Assembly (NCBI GenBank): GCA_011032825.1
Contig: JAADJZ010000001.1
Coordinates: forward strand, 682,001-746,000
Direction of reading: 5' to 3'
Source: Massariosphaeria phaeospora
Lineage: Eukaryota; Ascomycota; Dothideomycetes; Pleosporales
Length of the DNA: 64,000 nucleotides
Shown: one piece after another, positions 1-17,384 of the stretch
Layout of the letters: every line of letters starts with the position of its first letter
Numbering within the stretch: position 1 is the first letter of the stretch
Notes under the pieces: generated by a model
Databases searched by the model: none
What the model was told of the DNA's origin: nothing
The model's input: only the letters and a program-made list of their open reading frames with translations
Translations under genes and position numbers: made by a program

Positions 1-242
1 GGGTCGAGATCGCCCATGTAGCCAAGATGGTCGGCCTGGACACGGTGCAGGTGGAGCGCAAGCTCTCGCAGATGATCCTGGACAAGGTTATCATCGGAGT
101 TCTGGATCAAGGGGCAGGCTGTCTGATCGTCTACGATGAGTCTGAGCGCGACCAGGGCTACGATGCGGCCCTGCAGACCATCGAGAAGTTGAGCAACGTG
201 GTGGACGTGCTGTACACAAACCAGGCGTCGCTACTCGAATGA
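1..242 (+). CDS. RPN6: 26S proteasome regulatory subunit RPN6, C-terminal fragment
   Basis: The reading frame enters at base 3 and ends at a TGA at 240-242, giving the last 79 residues of a longer protein that begins outside the window. The segment VERKLSQMILDK followed by GILDQG-like and YEAAL-like stretches is characteristic of the PCI/winged-helix end and final helix of RPN6 (PSMD11), a lid subunit that clamps the 19S regulatory particle together. The final helix of this protein packs into the lid helical bundle. No intron is seen in the visible part. The match to the family is strong over its whole length; only the missing 5' part limits the call. Confidence 0.93.
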   Translation, partial: VEIAHVAKMVGLDTVQVERKLSQMILDKVIIGVLDQGAGCLIVYDESERDQGYDAALQTIEKLSNVVDVLYTNQASLLE

Positions 243-2607
243 GGTAATGGTACACGGGGAGGGACGGTAAAAGGAGGCCGGTTTAGGACGCGGCTCATTC
301 AGTCTACCATGGCCAGCCATGTACTATATATCAGCATAGACGGCCTGGCCCAACTCGTTGGAGCAAAGCAGGACGGCGGCCTATGAGAAGCCTCCACCGA
401 GTACGTCCTGGACCAATACCACTTCAATCTGCTCACAGTGCCTCCGATGCGCAACCTTCTCACCGCTTCGTCTCCCCGCCAGCATAAGCTGCGGAGCCCC
501 TCCAAGTATATTGACCAACATAAGCATGCAAGTATACTCGCCGCATACACAGCTAGGTACCGCGGCGCGAGTGACGCGCGCCAGTGGTGGGCGACTGTCG
601 ACGGTCGACTGTCGATATTAAACTGCGTGGGTGTCCCGTTCGAGGAGGGGGGCAGGTTACAGGTGCACAGCAGGTGCAGGCTGACCACGCAGCAATAGCT
701 AGGTAGCCTCGGGCCTTTTTGATATTGCAGCGCCCCGCGGCCCATGCAGGCCCGTCTCCACCGGCTTCGCAGTCTCTACAGTTCAGCTCAGCTCGACCTA
801 CCCGTGGACTTGCGTGCGTCGCCAGGTTCCAAGGTTGGCCCTGATCCCGTGCCCCGGCATGCGGCATGCGGCTCCCGGAGTCGGCCTTCGCGCCTCCCGC
901 GCGGCGCTTCGTAACTCCCACGCCGCCGTGAGGTCGAAGGCGTCCCGCTCGCTACACCTCGCACACCAAAACACAACACCCCTGGGCGAGTGAATTGTCC
1001 GCCCTCAACACCACGCCACCCTCGCGAGCGTGCCTACCTCCCCACCTGCCGGCGAGATAAAAATAAGCAGTCGACGGCGCCGCAGAACGCCGCCGGGCAC
1101 TAATCTCGGGCCCAAAGAGGCTAACCCGCTCTCCGCGAGGCTTGTCCCTCCCGATACCCTCAGTGCCTCAGCAGATCGCAGGCCTTCTCCGCGTCGGGCC
1201 TCGCAGACGGCCAATCCACTGCCTTCAACGCGCGATGCAGCTAACACTCTCGGCCCCCGACAGGTCAGCGTGCGTCGCAGTTGAAACGGCAGCTTATCAC
1301 TTCCCACCTCGTCATCCCGGACCCGCAACCATCGTGACCGCCAAGAACCACGAGAGTTCGTCATCCGTGATCGCCTTGCCCCTGCCGTCCTCATGCTCTA
1401 GCGAGCAGTTGCTGTCCCGCCAGAGTCAAGAGTCTAATCCGCGCGTATGCGGCCTGGTGGCACGGGCCTGCACGGCTGTCAGCTCCGTTCTAAGGTCGGC
1501 AGCCCAACGCAGCGGACACTAGCTCGAGCATGAGAACGACAGCGAGGCCGGCGAGCTGCCATCGACTGCTGGATTCCTAGGCTCAATTCTGGGTCCAGCA
1601 CCAGCTCTGGTTCGGAAGAGGGCCTCCACGTATGGCCGGCAGCCGCTCCTTTTCGTGGCCCATGTTCTTGGTCTCTCCTTTAGTCAAGTCCGTATGTCTG
1701 CTGTGTTGGCCTTGCTTCTGCCTGCTGCTGCTCCGCACTCATAGAGCAGTTTGAGGCTACTCAATCCCGCATGCTTTGTCCAGTCCTAGTATCACCCTGT
1801 AGGATTGGTTGGATGCCTCCACGCTGCTGCCGGTAATGCCAGGCACTCGATCCGTACCTTTGCTCTGGGTTGACAGGATGCATCCCTAACCACGTGGGAA
1901 TGTAGGACTGAGTACGCACGCCTATATCGACGGTGGCGTATCCAGGCCATGCTCAATAGCCGCAGCCGCCACAACTGACGCTGGCCTTTGTGGTTCTCGA
2001 GTGGTGCTCATGTGCTCCGTTAGCTAATTACTGCGTACGTCTATCCCTTCGATCGGGCTGAGCCTTGCGCATACACACACGGCAGCTAGCTGTACTTGTG
2101 GTAGAAGACCCACATAGCTTGTACCATGGCCCTGCAAGCCGCCTGGATGCTCGTTTCCATGCCAATTCGCACGAAGACGATTATGTCTAACTAGCTGAAC
2201 ACACGAGCGTTGTCTCAGAACAGTGGACAATGCACGGTAACACTTGTGCACCCCCTACCTCCATCCATCTTGTTTGAGGTGGACTCGCATTCACATCAAG
2301 CATAGCCGGAGCGTCACGACCGAATGATGACAGCGGTGCAGTTGAAGGCTGGCTACGACCCACGTTTGGGCCTGCATTGCCGCCTGTGCCATGTAAGAAT
2401 AGAGTGCTGACGATCGATGCACCAAGGGCGGTCGCGGCTCATTCGTTTGAACACCACATACATATCAATCTTGCGCGTGTTCTTGGAGAAGTGATATTCA
2501 CGTATTACTCGACCCCTCTTCCACGTCAAATCCGGCAACCATCCCACTTCTATCTCCTTCTCCTCCCCCCTTCCGTACATTAGTGCCTGCAACACTTGGC
2601 CACACTA
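243..2607. other. Intergenic region, no supported gene
   Basis: About 2.4 kb separates RPN6 from the epimerase gene. Several open frames of 60-150 codons exist on both strands, but none shows a recognisable domain, and overlapping frames of similar length occur on both strands, as expected in GC-rich non-coding DNA. A short repeated element built around GTCGAC/GACTGTCG lies at about 590-616. I see nothing else functional. Confidence 0.6.
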
Positions 2608-3753
2608 ATGAAGCGAGTCCTCTTGACCGGTGCGAGCACGCTCACCGGATCGCACGTTCTTGCTCAACTGTTGTCCTTCAACATTTCAGTCCGCGCTGTT
2701 GTAGAGACAAGGGAAGAGGCACAGTCGTTGCAGCAGCAATATCCTCCCACGGCTACTCGACGTCTAGACTTCTCAATAGTACCGTCCAAAGATCTTGCGG
2801 TACGGGGCGCTTTCAACAACGCCCTGAACAGTCACTCGGCGCCTTTCGATACCGTTATTCACACGGCCATCGCGGATCCAGCTGAACAAGCAGACTGTCT
2901 AGCCCGTCTCGTCAACCTGGAGACTGAGGCTTTGGCCAACTTCCTGAGCTCGGTCAAGCACATCGCCACAAGGACACAAAGAGTCATAATCACCGACTCT
3001 CTCACTCCTTTCGCTCGATGGCTCGTTCACCCACAGCAGGAGCAAAGTCCTCGGGCTGGACACTTTTCGCCTCACAGGGCCGCTGAGACAGATTCCGAGT
3101 ATGTCCTTGCGGCTAGCCAGGCGAGCGACAACATCGTATACGATGCGCTTTCGAAATGGAGGGACGCTCACGCTTCCTTCGACCTGGTTTACGTGACCGC
3201 TCCGAGTGTGTACGGACCATCGATACGCCCTTTGGAGAACTCTTCCGACCTAGAAGAGGCAAACCGGAGGATATGGAACATATGCAGCAACGATTCTCAT
3301 GAGCGTGTCACCTCACCGCCTTATGGAATCGACTTCTTCACTGATGTCAGGGTGAGTCAGCCACGCAGTCTCCACTCTGTCGCCTAGGAGCTTACATGCT
3401 TATCTTTTGCTTTCCAGGATCTCGCCTATGCCATCGTCCAGGCAGTCTTCACGCAGCAAGCAGGCAACAGACGCTTCATTGTCTCCGCTGGGTCCATGCC
3501 GTCCGGATCTGCAATTGCGGACATTCTCATCAGTCGATTTCCCGAACTCGGAAGTCGGATGCAGCCCGGTGGCTCACCGCCCCGTCGTCCCCCGGTGGGA
3601 CATTCCTCGCTCGAGTCCGTTGACAACCACCTCGCTGAGACTATCCTCGGATTAGCACGATACCGTCCGGCTGAGGAGACACTCACGGACGTCGCCCGGC
3701 AGATCTTGGACCTACATCGGCGGAAGGAATGGAAAAGAGTGATACACAGTTAA
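2608..3753 (+). CDS. NAD(P)-dependent epimerase/dehydratase (extended SDR)
   Basis: Two exons, 2608-3351 and 3418-3753, are joined by a 66-bp intron (GTGAGT...TTCCAG, phase 0) to give 359 residues. The ATG at 2608 starts directly before the Rossmann motif TGASTLTGSHV (about residues 6-16), which fits the TGxxGxxG pattern of extended short-chain dehydrogenases. Later segments resemble this family: VIHTAI (strand 4), VIITDS (strand 5) and VTAPSVYGPSIRP after the active-site helix. The usual YxxxK catalytic pair is not clean: YVLAAS has Ala where the Lys is expected. The substrate cannot be predicted. It stands alone with large spacers on both sides and is probably a cytosolic oxidoreductase. 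Confidence 0.82.
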
Positions 3754-6700
3754 AACACGTATCACAGACACAAATGCATCCGTTAGTCTGATCGGTTTGC
3801 CGCTAGAACCAGTCCACGTTAAGAAACGGAGCGCACAGATGTTGCTAATACCTATGGGAAATTTGGCATGCAGCCGATATCGCTTTCTGGCCGCTTGTCA
3901 GTCTCCGTTCATAGTCGACAACTTCAAAACCCTACGGAATTCCATTACGCACAACGCATCTTTTAGTTACCAGGTCTTTCAACCTGGGGAGCCTCTAGCA
4001 GTGTGATCAATCTTCCGAGCACCGCTCACATCACTGCTACTGTCTCAGGGTCGAGCAACGGACAACAAGTTCCTACGCTTTTCCCAACGATCTACTCATC
4101 TCGGCGTAGCCTATCGTCCGCCACCATTCTTCGATCATTACAGGATTTTCCTTTGTTGCCTTCCAAGTGTTCCTTTCGGTTTCATGTTCTGATCTGGCAA
4201 CTTGTTCCGCCTCCGTAGTCCCTCATCCGCGCGGGGCGACCATAACCCGTGGATCGCCAACTCAGGGATACGAAAGCAGGCGGAGATTGACAAACATTCC
4301 TTTGGCTTAAGTCTCAAGAGCTCGCACCCGCGTCGAGCCACCAGCTGGACGTTTCGGAGGAATCCATGCCCTCTCCGCGTTAGAGATGCGCACAAGAGCC
4401 GACGTAGGCACCACGAAGCAAACGTGCATCGCTGTGGGGGTTCTTGGGCAACAAGATATTGAGTTAGCACGAGTACAATAGGATTGCGGAGGTACAATAG
4501 CACCCAAAGATCTATAAGGGAGTTTTGCGACGTTGCCTCAAGCTTCTGTCGATGGCGTCGCGACGTCTCCGCTCGGAGCACAACCTGTTTGCGGAAGGTG
4601 CGACCGGGAACGACATGACCTCGGGACTGAAGTCCGCAACCTCACTTCACACGTCCGCCACAACAACAGCACCGACAACCTCTCATCATGGCTTCACCAG
4701 GCACGACCTCGATACTACGCGCGATAATATCACCCCGAAGCAACTTGCACCTCTGACTCGACTCGGCTTATCTGACATGACGTTCCTAGTCAATTGGCGG
4801 AGAAGAGCGGCGTGCTGGCGCGCCCCTTTCCTGGAGCATGCTGGGCAGTCGTTATGGTAACGTTATACGGAGAAAAAGAGGTCGTTCTCGACTGCGGAGT
4901 ACAGTACAAGTGTGTCTATCGAACGGAACAACTGCATCAAGTGTGGGCCTTCTTTCGTCTCTCTCTCCTACATGTCACGAACCCTGGGCGTATTAGTCTC
5001 ATATTAGCTACCTTTTATTTCTCAGCGTCAGTCCTGCCCTACTACTATTCATGAGTATCTTTTTCCTTCTCTAGCTTCGGCTTCGGCGACTTTGAGTACT
5101 ATTTCTATACCACCGAGCGCCCCTACTGCCGATGCCTGATCTGTGCATTCGTGATTGCTGGCTACCCGCGTTGTTGCGGGTGGCCGTATGCTTCGTTCGG
5201 CGACAACCCAACTCAACATTATTTTCAATTGACTAGTGGAATATAGCAGCTCTGCCATTGGCCCAATCTCACCAACGGTGCACTCGTGGCTCAATGGCAA
5301 CGTACTCCCAATTATGATACAGCCAAATGTACGCCGGTCTTCCGAGTCTTCCACGGACTTCCGAGGAGACGCAAGCCACGATGTCCATATTCAATACTGG
5401 TCTTTACGCACGTTCCTCTACGTGTTGAACTACGTGTATGCGGCTACACGGGACTGACATGTCTTGTAGTAGCTGAAGTGGCTATACGGCGCAGTCGGGC
5501 TAGCCATCGTCTGATCCTCCCGCGCTTACCGTCGGTACGTCATCTAGGGTCGCGCTGCTCAACATACGATCTTATCTCTGACAGCAAAAGCATGAACATC
5601 AATCCCAGAAACCGGCACAATACGGCACGGTATTCAAGCTTTCTCTCTCTCTCTCTCTCTTGGCACAGATCGAGCAGGTTGTGGAACCTATCATATCCTG
5701 GACCATGAAGAGACCAAGGCATGATTCATGGCCTTTGTTTAGGCCTGGAGCTGACGATTCCTGTAGCTAGACCTCCTTGCTTTAGCTCCGCCGCATAAGC
5801 ATCGCTGCAAGTTTCCCCGCCTACAGTATCGAGGATCCACTCGACTACAGTCCGTTCTCCAAATATCCGTCACACGACATGAACTATCTGCATTCAGCAA
5901 CCCGAAACTTCGGTACTGGAGGTACAGCTATGGCCTTACTACATGGCGCAGTCCAGGATTCTACCCGCCTTATAGTGCGACACACCGTGGTGCTCTATAG
6001 TCCGGACTTCATAATCTTACTGCCGATAGATCCAATGCTGTCCCTTCCAATTGAAGCACCACCTATATCGGAATTAAGAGCTAGAAGGCGCGACTGCTGA
6101 GCGATTGGACTCGCCGCTGCCGGGCTCCGGATTTCAAATCGCATGTCCGTTTCGGGGTTCAAGAGAGGGGATCAGTCCGCGAGCATTCGCTCTTCAGCGC
6201 TTGTTCGATACGGTGTGGCGCTTCCGCTAAGGTGACAGGGATGGGTGCCCCACACTTACTCCCACTCCTTGCCACGTTGTTCACGATCCCTTCTCATTTA
6301 CCATCTATCGCGAACGTATCGATTGTGGCAGCACTGGAGTGAATGTCGCGGACCAATCAGACGGAACTCCGGACTTCAGCATTCAGCTTAGCGCTCGCTT
6401 AACGTCTAGCTCGTATCAGACCCTGGTCGTGCATCAGTCATCCTCCACTCAACACCATCACAGCTCTCCTCCGATTGTCCACCAACCGGGCGGTCACACT
6501 ACACCAGTAGCCTGCGTACTCTAACCTCACAAGGCTGATACCGACGAACTGTGCCTCTCGCTGCGAAGGGAATTTGGGCACGGCGGCGAATGACGGACAG
6601 TATCCTGTTAGAGGCCTTTCATCTCGATGCTGACTGCACTACAACGCGAACTACGCTCTAGCAACGAGTTACCCGCTCTGAATTCACTGGGCTGAGCACT

Positions 6701-7548
6701 TCAGCACAAGTAAGTCGACCGGAACACATCACGGGTACGAGCCAGTGCCGCTGCTGTCCGAGCCTTAGCAGCGGTACGCACCCTATCACCACTAGACTCA
6801 CCCGCGGACAAGAAGACTCGTCACAGTGCCATCATATGCCCTTCCAATTCCTAGTTCACGAAACGTTTTCCGTGCGAGTACAAGCCGAACGACAAACTAT
6901 AGGATTTACCAGGATTATCGGGATGACTACTATGCCAAGTATGGAGACCACTTCGTCGTGCGATGTGGCTTCCTGCAGCCACTATCACCTGGCATGTGGG
7001 GGATGAGCCACATGCTACATATGTCGTTGGATGCGAGGCTTGGTCGCACACGATCGTCCTTGTACGCCCTACCTATTAGATCTACACTGCCGGCCGAGGA
7101 GCCGACCACCAACACACTCCGCCCCGTCTACTCGTTCGAGAGCCACCAAACGCACAAGCTATCTTCTACTGATGCAGCGCGTCGCAGCTAGCACTGCACT
7201 CCTACTCCTACTCCTGCTCCTGCTCCTCCGCCCACAACTAACGGATCTTCATGCCCTCCCCTCCCCTCCCGCGTCCCGCGGCGAGCCGGACACCCATATC
7301 AAGCTACCACACTTAAACGAAACTACCACGTCGCCTACGCACCCGGCCACCAGGTCTGTTGGCTTCCCCGCAATTGGCACGCACGCGCGAATCAGAAGAC
7401 ACGGGGAGCAAGTAGCCGTTTCACGGTACTCTAGTGACCGGAAACGGGCGGACCGGGGATAAGAAGCCGTGGGATGGGAATCCTACAGGAGTTGAGTTGA
7501 GCTGAGCCGAGGTTGAGTTTGAGCACATTGCGGTGGAGTGTTTGGTCA

Positions 7549-7602
7549 GGAGGGTGGTGGGCGGGTTGGTGGGTTGGTGGGTTCATGGGAGGGGGGATGG
7601 AA
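7549..7602 (+). repeat. G-rich GGT/GGGTT repeat tract
   Basis: This stretch consists of runs of two to six G separated by T, T-T, C or A, including three consecutive GGGTTGGT-like units. It could form a G-quadruplex on the plus strand. It lies in gene-free DNA, about 1.3 kb beyond the stop codon of the RNA polymerase I gene. Confidence 0.55.
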
Positions 7603-8098
7603 TGGCAGAAGGAGCGAAGATGATGGGGACGACTGATACGGCCTCCTCACCTCCCGCTGTCGAGTATCCAGTCTGACCCCTCACCTGCACTCCAGTGCCC
7701 CGCATCTACCCTTCTCAAATCCCTTCCCTAGGTCTTGCAAACCGCCTAATCCCTCCACGGTCCACGGTCCACGGTCCACCAACCCCCCTCACTCTACTAT
7801 CAAAACACACCTATCGTCCCCTTGACCTCCATTCAAGACGCAGAAGCAAGCGTAGTTCGTCAGGTCGGGCAAGGGCCCTAGCAGCAGTGCAAGCGTGCGA
7901 CATTTGTGTTGAACAGGTGAGTAGGTCTCGAGCGGTATCTCTATACCGAATGCTTGGTTTGGTATGATGTGGTGGATGTATATGGATGGTAAAGAAGGAT
8001 GGATGGATAGAAGGAGGGGTGAGTGGTAGGTAGACGAGGAGGAGGATAAATAAGAGATATGAATGTGGGATGGACGGAGACGAAGGTTCAATAGATAG

Positions 8099-8120
8099 AT
8101 ATACATACATACATACATAC
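8099..8120. repeat. ATAC tetranucleotide microsatellite
   Basis: Five or more tandem copies of ATAC follow a short ATAG stretch. It is an ordinary microsatellite in gene-free DNA. Confidence 0.8.
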
Positions 8121-8280
8121 ACCCATCCATCTATCGCATCGTCCTACCTACCTACTCAAATAAACACACGACCGACTACGCTCGCTATTCCGTTTGATTC
8201 GACTTGCGGGTTGGGTTAGTTACCTCTACACTTTGCGTCAATTAGCTGTTCCAACGTGGGGAAAGGTGTCTGTTCGTTCA

Positions 8281-8500
8281 CAGCTCAGCTCAGCTGAACA
8301 CAAGTAAGTAAGAAGCTCAACTCCGCTCAGTTCAGTTCAGTTCACCCATGATGTAAGCACCCTCATACATCAATCACACTCCATTGCTCTACTTATCTTC
8401 CTAAGCTAAGCTAAGCTACCTCCGTCTCGAGCACGAACAAGACAAAGCCAAGCAGGTAGGTAGGTAAAAGCCAAACTAAACTAAACTAAACTAACCTAAA
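8281..8500. repeat. Cluster of related pentamer tandem arrays
   Basis: Four short tandem arrays of five-base units sit within about 220 bp: CAGCT near 8281-8297, CAGTT near 8327-8343, CTAAG near 8402-8416 and CTAAA near 8475-8495. The units differ from one another by one or two bases. A similar GAGTT/GAGCT array occurs at about 7491-7520. Confidence 0.6.
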
Positions 8501-8918
8501 CTTAACTATCCTTGAACGTCTAACAGAAGAGAAATGCACAATCTCAGGAATTGAACGTTCATCGTCGATTTGTTTTACTTGGTATCTACAAAAACACTCT
8601 AGCGTGACTCTTACAAAAGATATCACGTATACCGACCAGGTTCAAAATGCAAGAACAAAATGCCTTAGCGAAATACGTTTCCAATATCATAGCTGAGCTA
8701 ACCTGGGCTACGAAATCCCCTGCCTACCTAACACTGCGCAAACCCCTCAGATGAAGACAAACAAACTCCAGATAAAGCATTTTTTCCCAAAAAGGAAATG
8801 TATCAGATCACGGTCCTGATCCTGGACGCCGAATCAACTCCATATGTCGAGTACGTACGTACGATACAAAAGCAGGTATCCATGCGAGCCTCGCACTTCT
8901 TACTAGGCACACCACGCA

Positions 8919-14469
<5,551 letters not shown>

Positions 14470-14943
14470 GACGACTGCTATGCGAGCGCCGGGGCGACTG
14501 CAACTGTCCGACAGCAACTCAAGCTCAGCAGCGGTTGGGCGGGCGCGAGACGTGACGGTTTGGCGGGGATTATTTTTTCGAGCTCCAGCGCGCTCGCCCG
14601 GGGTTTAGCCGCGGCCGCCAAGGCCCGCACAGACCAGAGCTTCGTTTTTGACGAAACCCCCGGCCATCAACTGCGCGTCACGTCACCTGCAACCTCCAGC
14701 TCCTCCACCTGCACCACGCCGTCCCCCCTCTCCACCACCGCACGCCGATCCATCCATCCATCGATTCATCGACGCCATCCACGCACGGACGGCCGACTAC
14801 CTGCGCTGCCTCCGATATCCACACCCTGGCGCAACAGTTGGCGGCTGCCGAGCTCGTTGTGATCTCGCCCTAGAGCGACCTCCTCCCCGTCGGACCCCAA
14901 AACGCGACCTCAGCCTCGGTGATATACTCAGTTGTGTCCCATC
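14470..14943. promoter_or_regulatory. Shared divergent promoter of RPA190 and PRP3
   Basis: The start codons of two essential RNA-metabolism genes face away from each other across 474 bp. The plus strand carries long C/T-rich blocks (about 14690-14760, including repeated CCATC units) but no obvious TATA box, as is common for fungal housekeeping promoters. Its regulatory role is inferred from gene arrangement only. Confidence 0.6.
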
Positions 14944-16602
14944 ATGGGGGAGAAGCGCCCGTACCCCGGGGGAAATGGCGATGCCAACGGAGTCAAGCTC
15001 GCAAAGACAAGCGCGGCTGCCTCCCCCGCGGGCGCTGGCAACATGGCTGCAGCCAAAGCTATGGCCCTAGCGCGAGCAAAGGAGATCCAGGCCAAAATGG
15101 CTGCTAAGCGTGAACTGGCATCGAAGGGTGCTCCGGCCGCGTCCTCTCCTGCCGCCCCTGTTCTCACCGAGGGCACCACTGCAGCTGCAAAGCTTGCTGC
15201 GATGAAGGCGCGGATTGCAGGTCTGGGAGCCGCGAAGTCATCCAGCGTGGGCCCCCAGTCGAGCAGCAATGCCAGCACATCCAAAAATGTCGAGAAGCCT
15301 TCCGGTGTGGCCCCCCAGCCGAGCAGGAATACCGGCACATCTAAGAAACTCGGGCCTGAGGGTCCCCGCTTTGCGACAACACTGGGCAATCGGCGCTCGG
15401 AGCCACCTGTGGCAGAAGCGGGACCGATCACGCCAGAGTTCGATGAAGAAGGCCAGCGCCAAAATCCATATCTTGATCTCAAAAACCTCAACAACCGAGA
15501 TAGGATGACCCGCGGTCTTATATTCAACCAGCGGGGAAAATACCAAGATCAAGCGGTCAAGCTACGTGGCCAGAGCCGGCTGGAGGAAATCAAAAATATG
15601 CTTGCTAAGCAGGCTCGTCGCGCCGGGCTTGATGAGAACAGCGAGCGGGGCTTTCTCGTTAAGCCGCCACCTGATGTTGAATGGTGGGACGAGGGCATCC
15701 TAGAAGAGAAAAGCTACGACTGTATCGACAATCCTGCCAAGATCAAGATCGAGAGCCCGGATTCTATCATCACCATATATGTTCAGCACCCTGTCTTGCT
15801 TAAGGCGCCCCAGGATAAACGTCTAATCGAGACCAAACCTATGTATCTCACGTCCAAGGAGCAGGCCAAATTGCGAAGGATGCGTCGTGCCGCCGATCTT
15901 AAGGAGCATCAGGCAAAGATCCGTCTCGGACTAGAACCTCCCCCGCCACCAAAGGTCAAGCGAGGAAACATGATGCGTGTCATGGGCGAACAGGCTATTG
16001 CTGATCCCACCGCTGTGGAGATGCTCGTGGAATCACAGATCCAGCAACGACACGACAACCATCTCAAGGCCAATGACGAGCGCAAATTGACCAAGGAGGA
16101 GCGTCTCGCAAAGCTCGCGGAGAATCAAAAGAAGGATGCGCAGAAGGCTCTATACATGTGTGTCTTCAAGGTTGATACCCTCGCATTCGGCAAGCACCGA
16201 TATCAGATCGACATAAATGCCAAGCAGCACGACTTCACCGGTGTTACTATATTCCATCCGCATATGAATTTGGTTATTGTCGAAGGAGGAAGTCACGGCA
16301 TCCAAGCGTTCAAGAAGCTTATGCTGCATCGAATCAAATGGACCGAGAACGATAAGCCAACCGAGATCCAAGAGGAAAGGCAAGCGGAAGATCCTCAGTG
16401 GATGAAGTCAGTCGATGTGCACGGCAAACTGAAAGACCACTCGTTCAACAAGTGCCTACTAGTCTTCGAAGGCGAGCTCAAAGAGAAAGCGTTCCGAAAG
16501 TGGGGTTCGAGGATTTGCGAGACCGACGGCGAAGCCAAAGACGTGCTATCACGAAACAAGCTTGACAGCCTTTGGGCTCTCGCGAAGAATACTACTGAGT
16601 GA
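14944..16602 (+). CDS. PRP3: U4/U6 small nuclear ribonucleoprotein PRP3
   Basis: A single open exon of 552 residues starts at the ATG at 14944 (MGEKRPYP). The first 160 residues are Ala/Lys/Ser-rich and probably disordered. Next comes the PRP3 domain, marked by NPYLDLKNLNNRDRM, RGLIFNQRGKY, PPPDVEWWDEGIL and YVQHPVLLKAP (about residues 175-300), then a basic helix that binds U4/U6 RNA. The C-terminal DUF1115 domain (about 400-540) includes HRIKWTEN and CLLVFEGELKEKAFRKW. The protein is a core part of the U4/U6.U5 tri-snRNP in the nucleus. Its length fits fungal PRP3. No intron is present. Confidence 0.96.
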   Translation: MGEKRPYPGGNGDANGVKLAKTSAAASPAGAGNMAAAKAMALARAKEIQAKMAAKRELASKGAPAASSPAAPVLTEGTTAAAKLAAMKARIAGLGAAKSSSVGPQSSSNASTSKNVEKPSGVAPQPSRNTGTSKKLGPEGPRFATTLGNRRSEPPVAEAGPITPEFDEEGQRQNPYLDLKNLNNRDRMTRGLIFNQRGKYQDQAVKLRGQSRLEEIKNMLAKQARRAGLDENSERGFLVKPPPDVEWWDEGILEEKSYDCIDNPAKIKIESPDSIITIYVQHPVLLKAPQDKRLIETKPMYLTSKEQAKLRRMRRAADLKEHQAKIRLGLEPPPPPKVKRGNMMRVMGEQAIADPTAVEMLVESQIQQRHDNHLKANDERKLTKEERLAKLAENQKKDAQKALYMCVFKVDTLAFGKHRYQIDINAKQHDFTGVTIFHPHMNLVIVEGGSHGIQAFKKLMLHRIKWTENDKPTEIQEERQAEDPQWMKSVDVHGKLKDHSFNKCLLVFEGELKEKAFRKWGSRICETDGEAKDVLSRNKLDSLWALAKNTTE

Positions 16603-17384
16603 ATGATCATGGAATGGTCATGCAACAGATATGGATCGGTATCTGGGTTACGGCATTTCACCGATGATGTAAGTTTTACTCGTACCTTTCAAGGATTGTA
16701 TAAATTTATTAATGGATGTGTTTTCTTGGTGCAGACTTACTATGCTGTCAATTTGTACGGTGATTTGGTATGGACAAGGGGTAAGCTTCTAACAAGGCCC
16801 AAACGCTCCAAACCAGGCGAAAGTGTAGTAGAACCATACTACAGTAGGTTTTCCCTCCTGTTTATTTGCTCTATAGTCACTTCTCTCCTTGCTCTTTAAA
16901 GCCAACGTTGCTCTTTAAAGTCACTGGTCATTCCGAATTTTTCATGGGCCTGGGCAGTAAGACCCTAAGAGGCAGGACTTACTTTCGCGACGCTAGGCCA
17001 CTAGCTGTCCTGTTACGTCGTGTTCGACTTGTGCATGCCTGAAGTCACACTCTACTGTTCTACATGATCCTGGATAGTGGTACGGAAATCGAGCAACATT
17101 CCACTGCGTTTTGCCGCAACGTGTGACCTCTTAACGATAGCCTGACATTTGCGGAATTACCCTGGAGATTTACAATGATACACTCGTACCGCGTGAACTG
17201 GCGCATCTCCGTGCATTGCGTAACGGTTGCTTGATCATATGATGTCCACCAACCCCTCACTTTGTACTCGCTTCCTTTTATTTCGGACTTTCTCAAACTT
17301 GCACCCTCTAGACTGGCCCGTCTCCGTTCACTGCGTTATACTCGCTTTCTTTTATACCGAATTTTCTTCAACCAGCGCCCTCCA
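16603..17384. other. Intergenic region, no supported gene
   Basis: Nearly 0.8 kb of relatively AT-rich sequence separates PRP3 from the HET gene. A repeated phrase, GCTCTTTAAAG, occurs twice at 16891-16920. Otherwise it should hold the PRP3 3' end and HET upstream sequence. Confidence 0.5.

Larger units (their letters stand above)
3754..8918. other. Long gene-free region rich in simple repeats
   Basis: Over 5 kb without a credible gene. Open frames up to 143 codons are present but show no family resemblance and no plausible exon chains. Simple repeats accumulate towards the right: a CT run at 5641-5660, CTC/CTG triplets near 7196-7230, three copies of GGTCCAC near 7755-7780, a G-rich GGT/GGGTT stretch at 7549-7600, ATAC repeats at 8099-8120, and several pentamer arrays between 8280 and 8500. 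The last few hundred bases should include the 3' UTR of the RNA polymerase I gene. Confidence 0.6.

Noticed and set aside
299..1522. Several overlapping frames of 60-148 codons on both strands
   Set aside because: No family resemblance and no plausible exon chain; the same density on both strands fits GC-rich non-coding DNA.
4138..4860. Frames of 147 codons (minus) and 111 codons (plus)
   Set aside because: I looked for a zinc cluster or other domain and found none; the two frames overlap in opposite directions.
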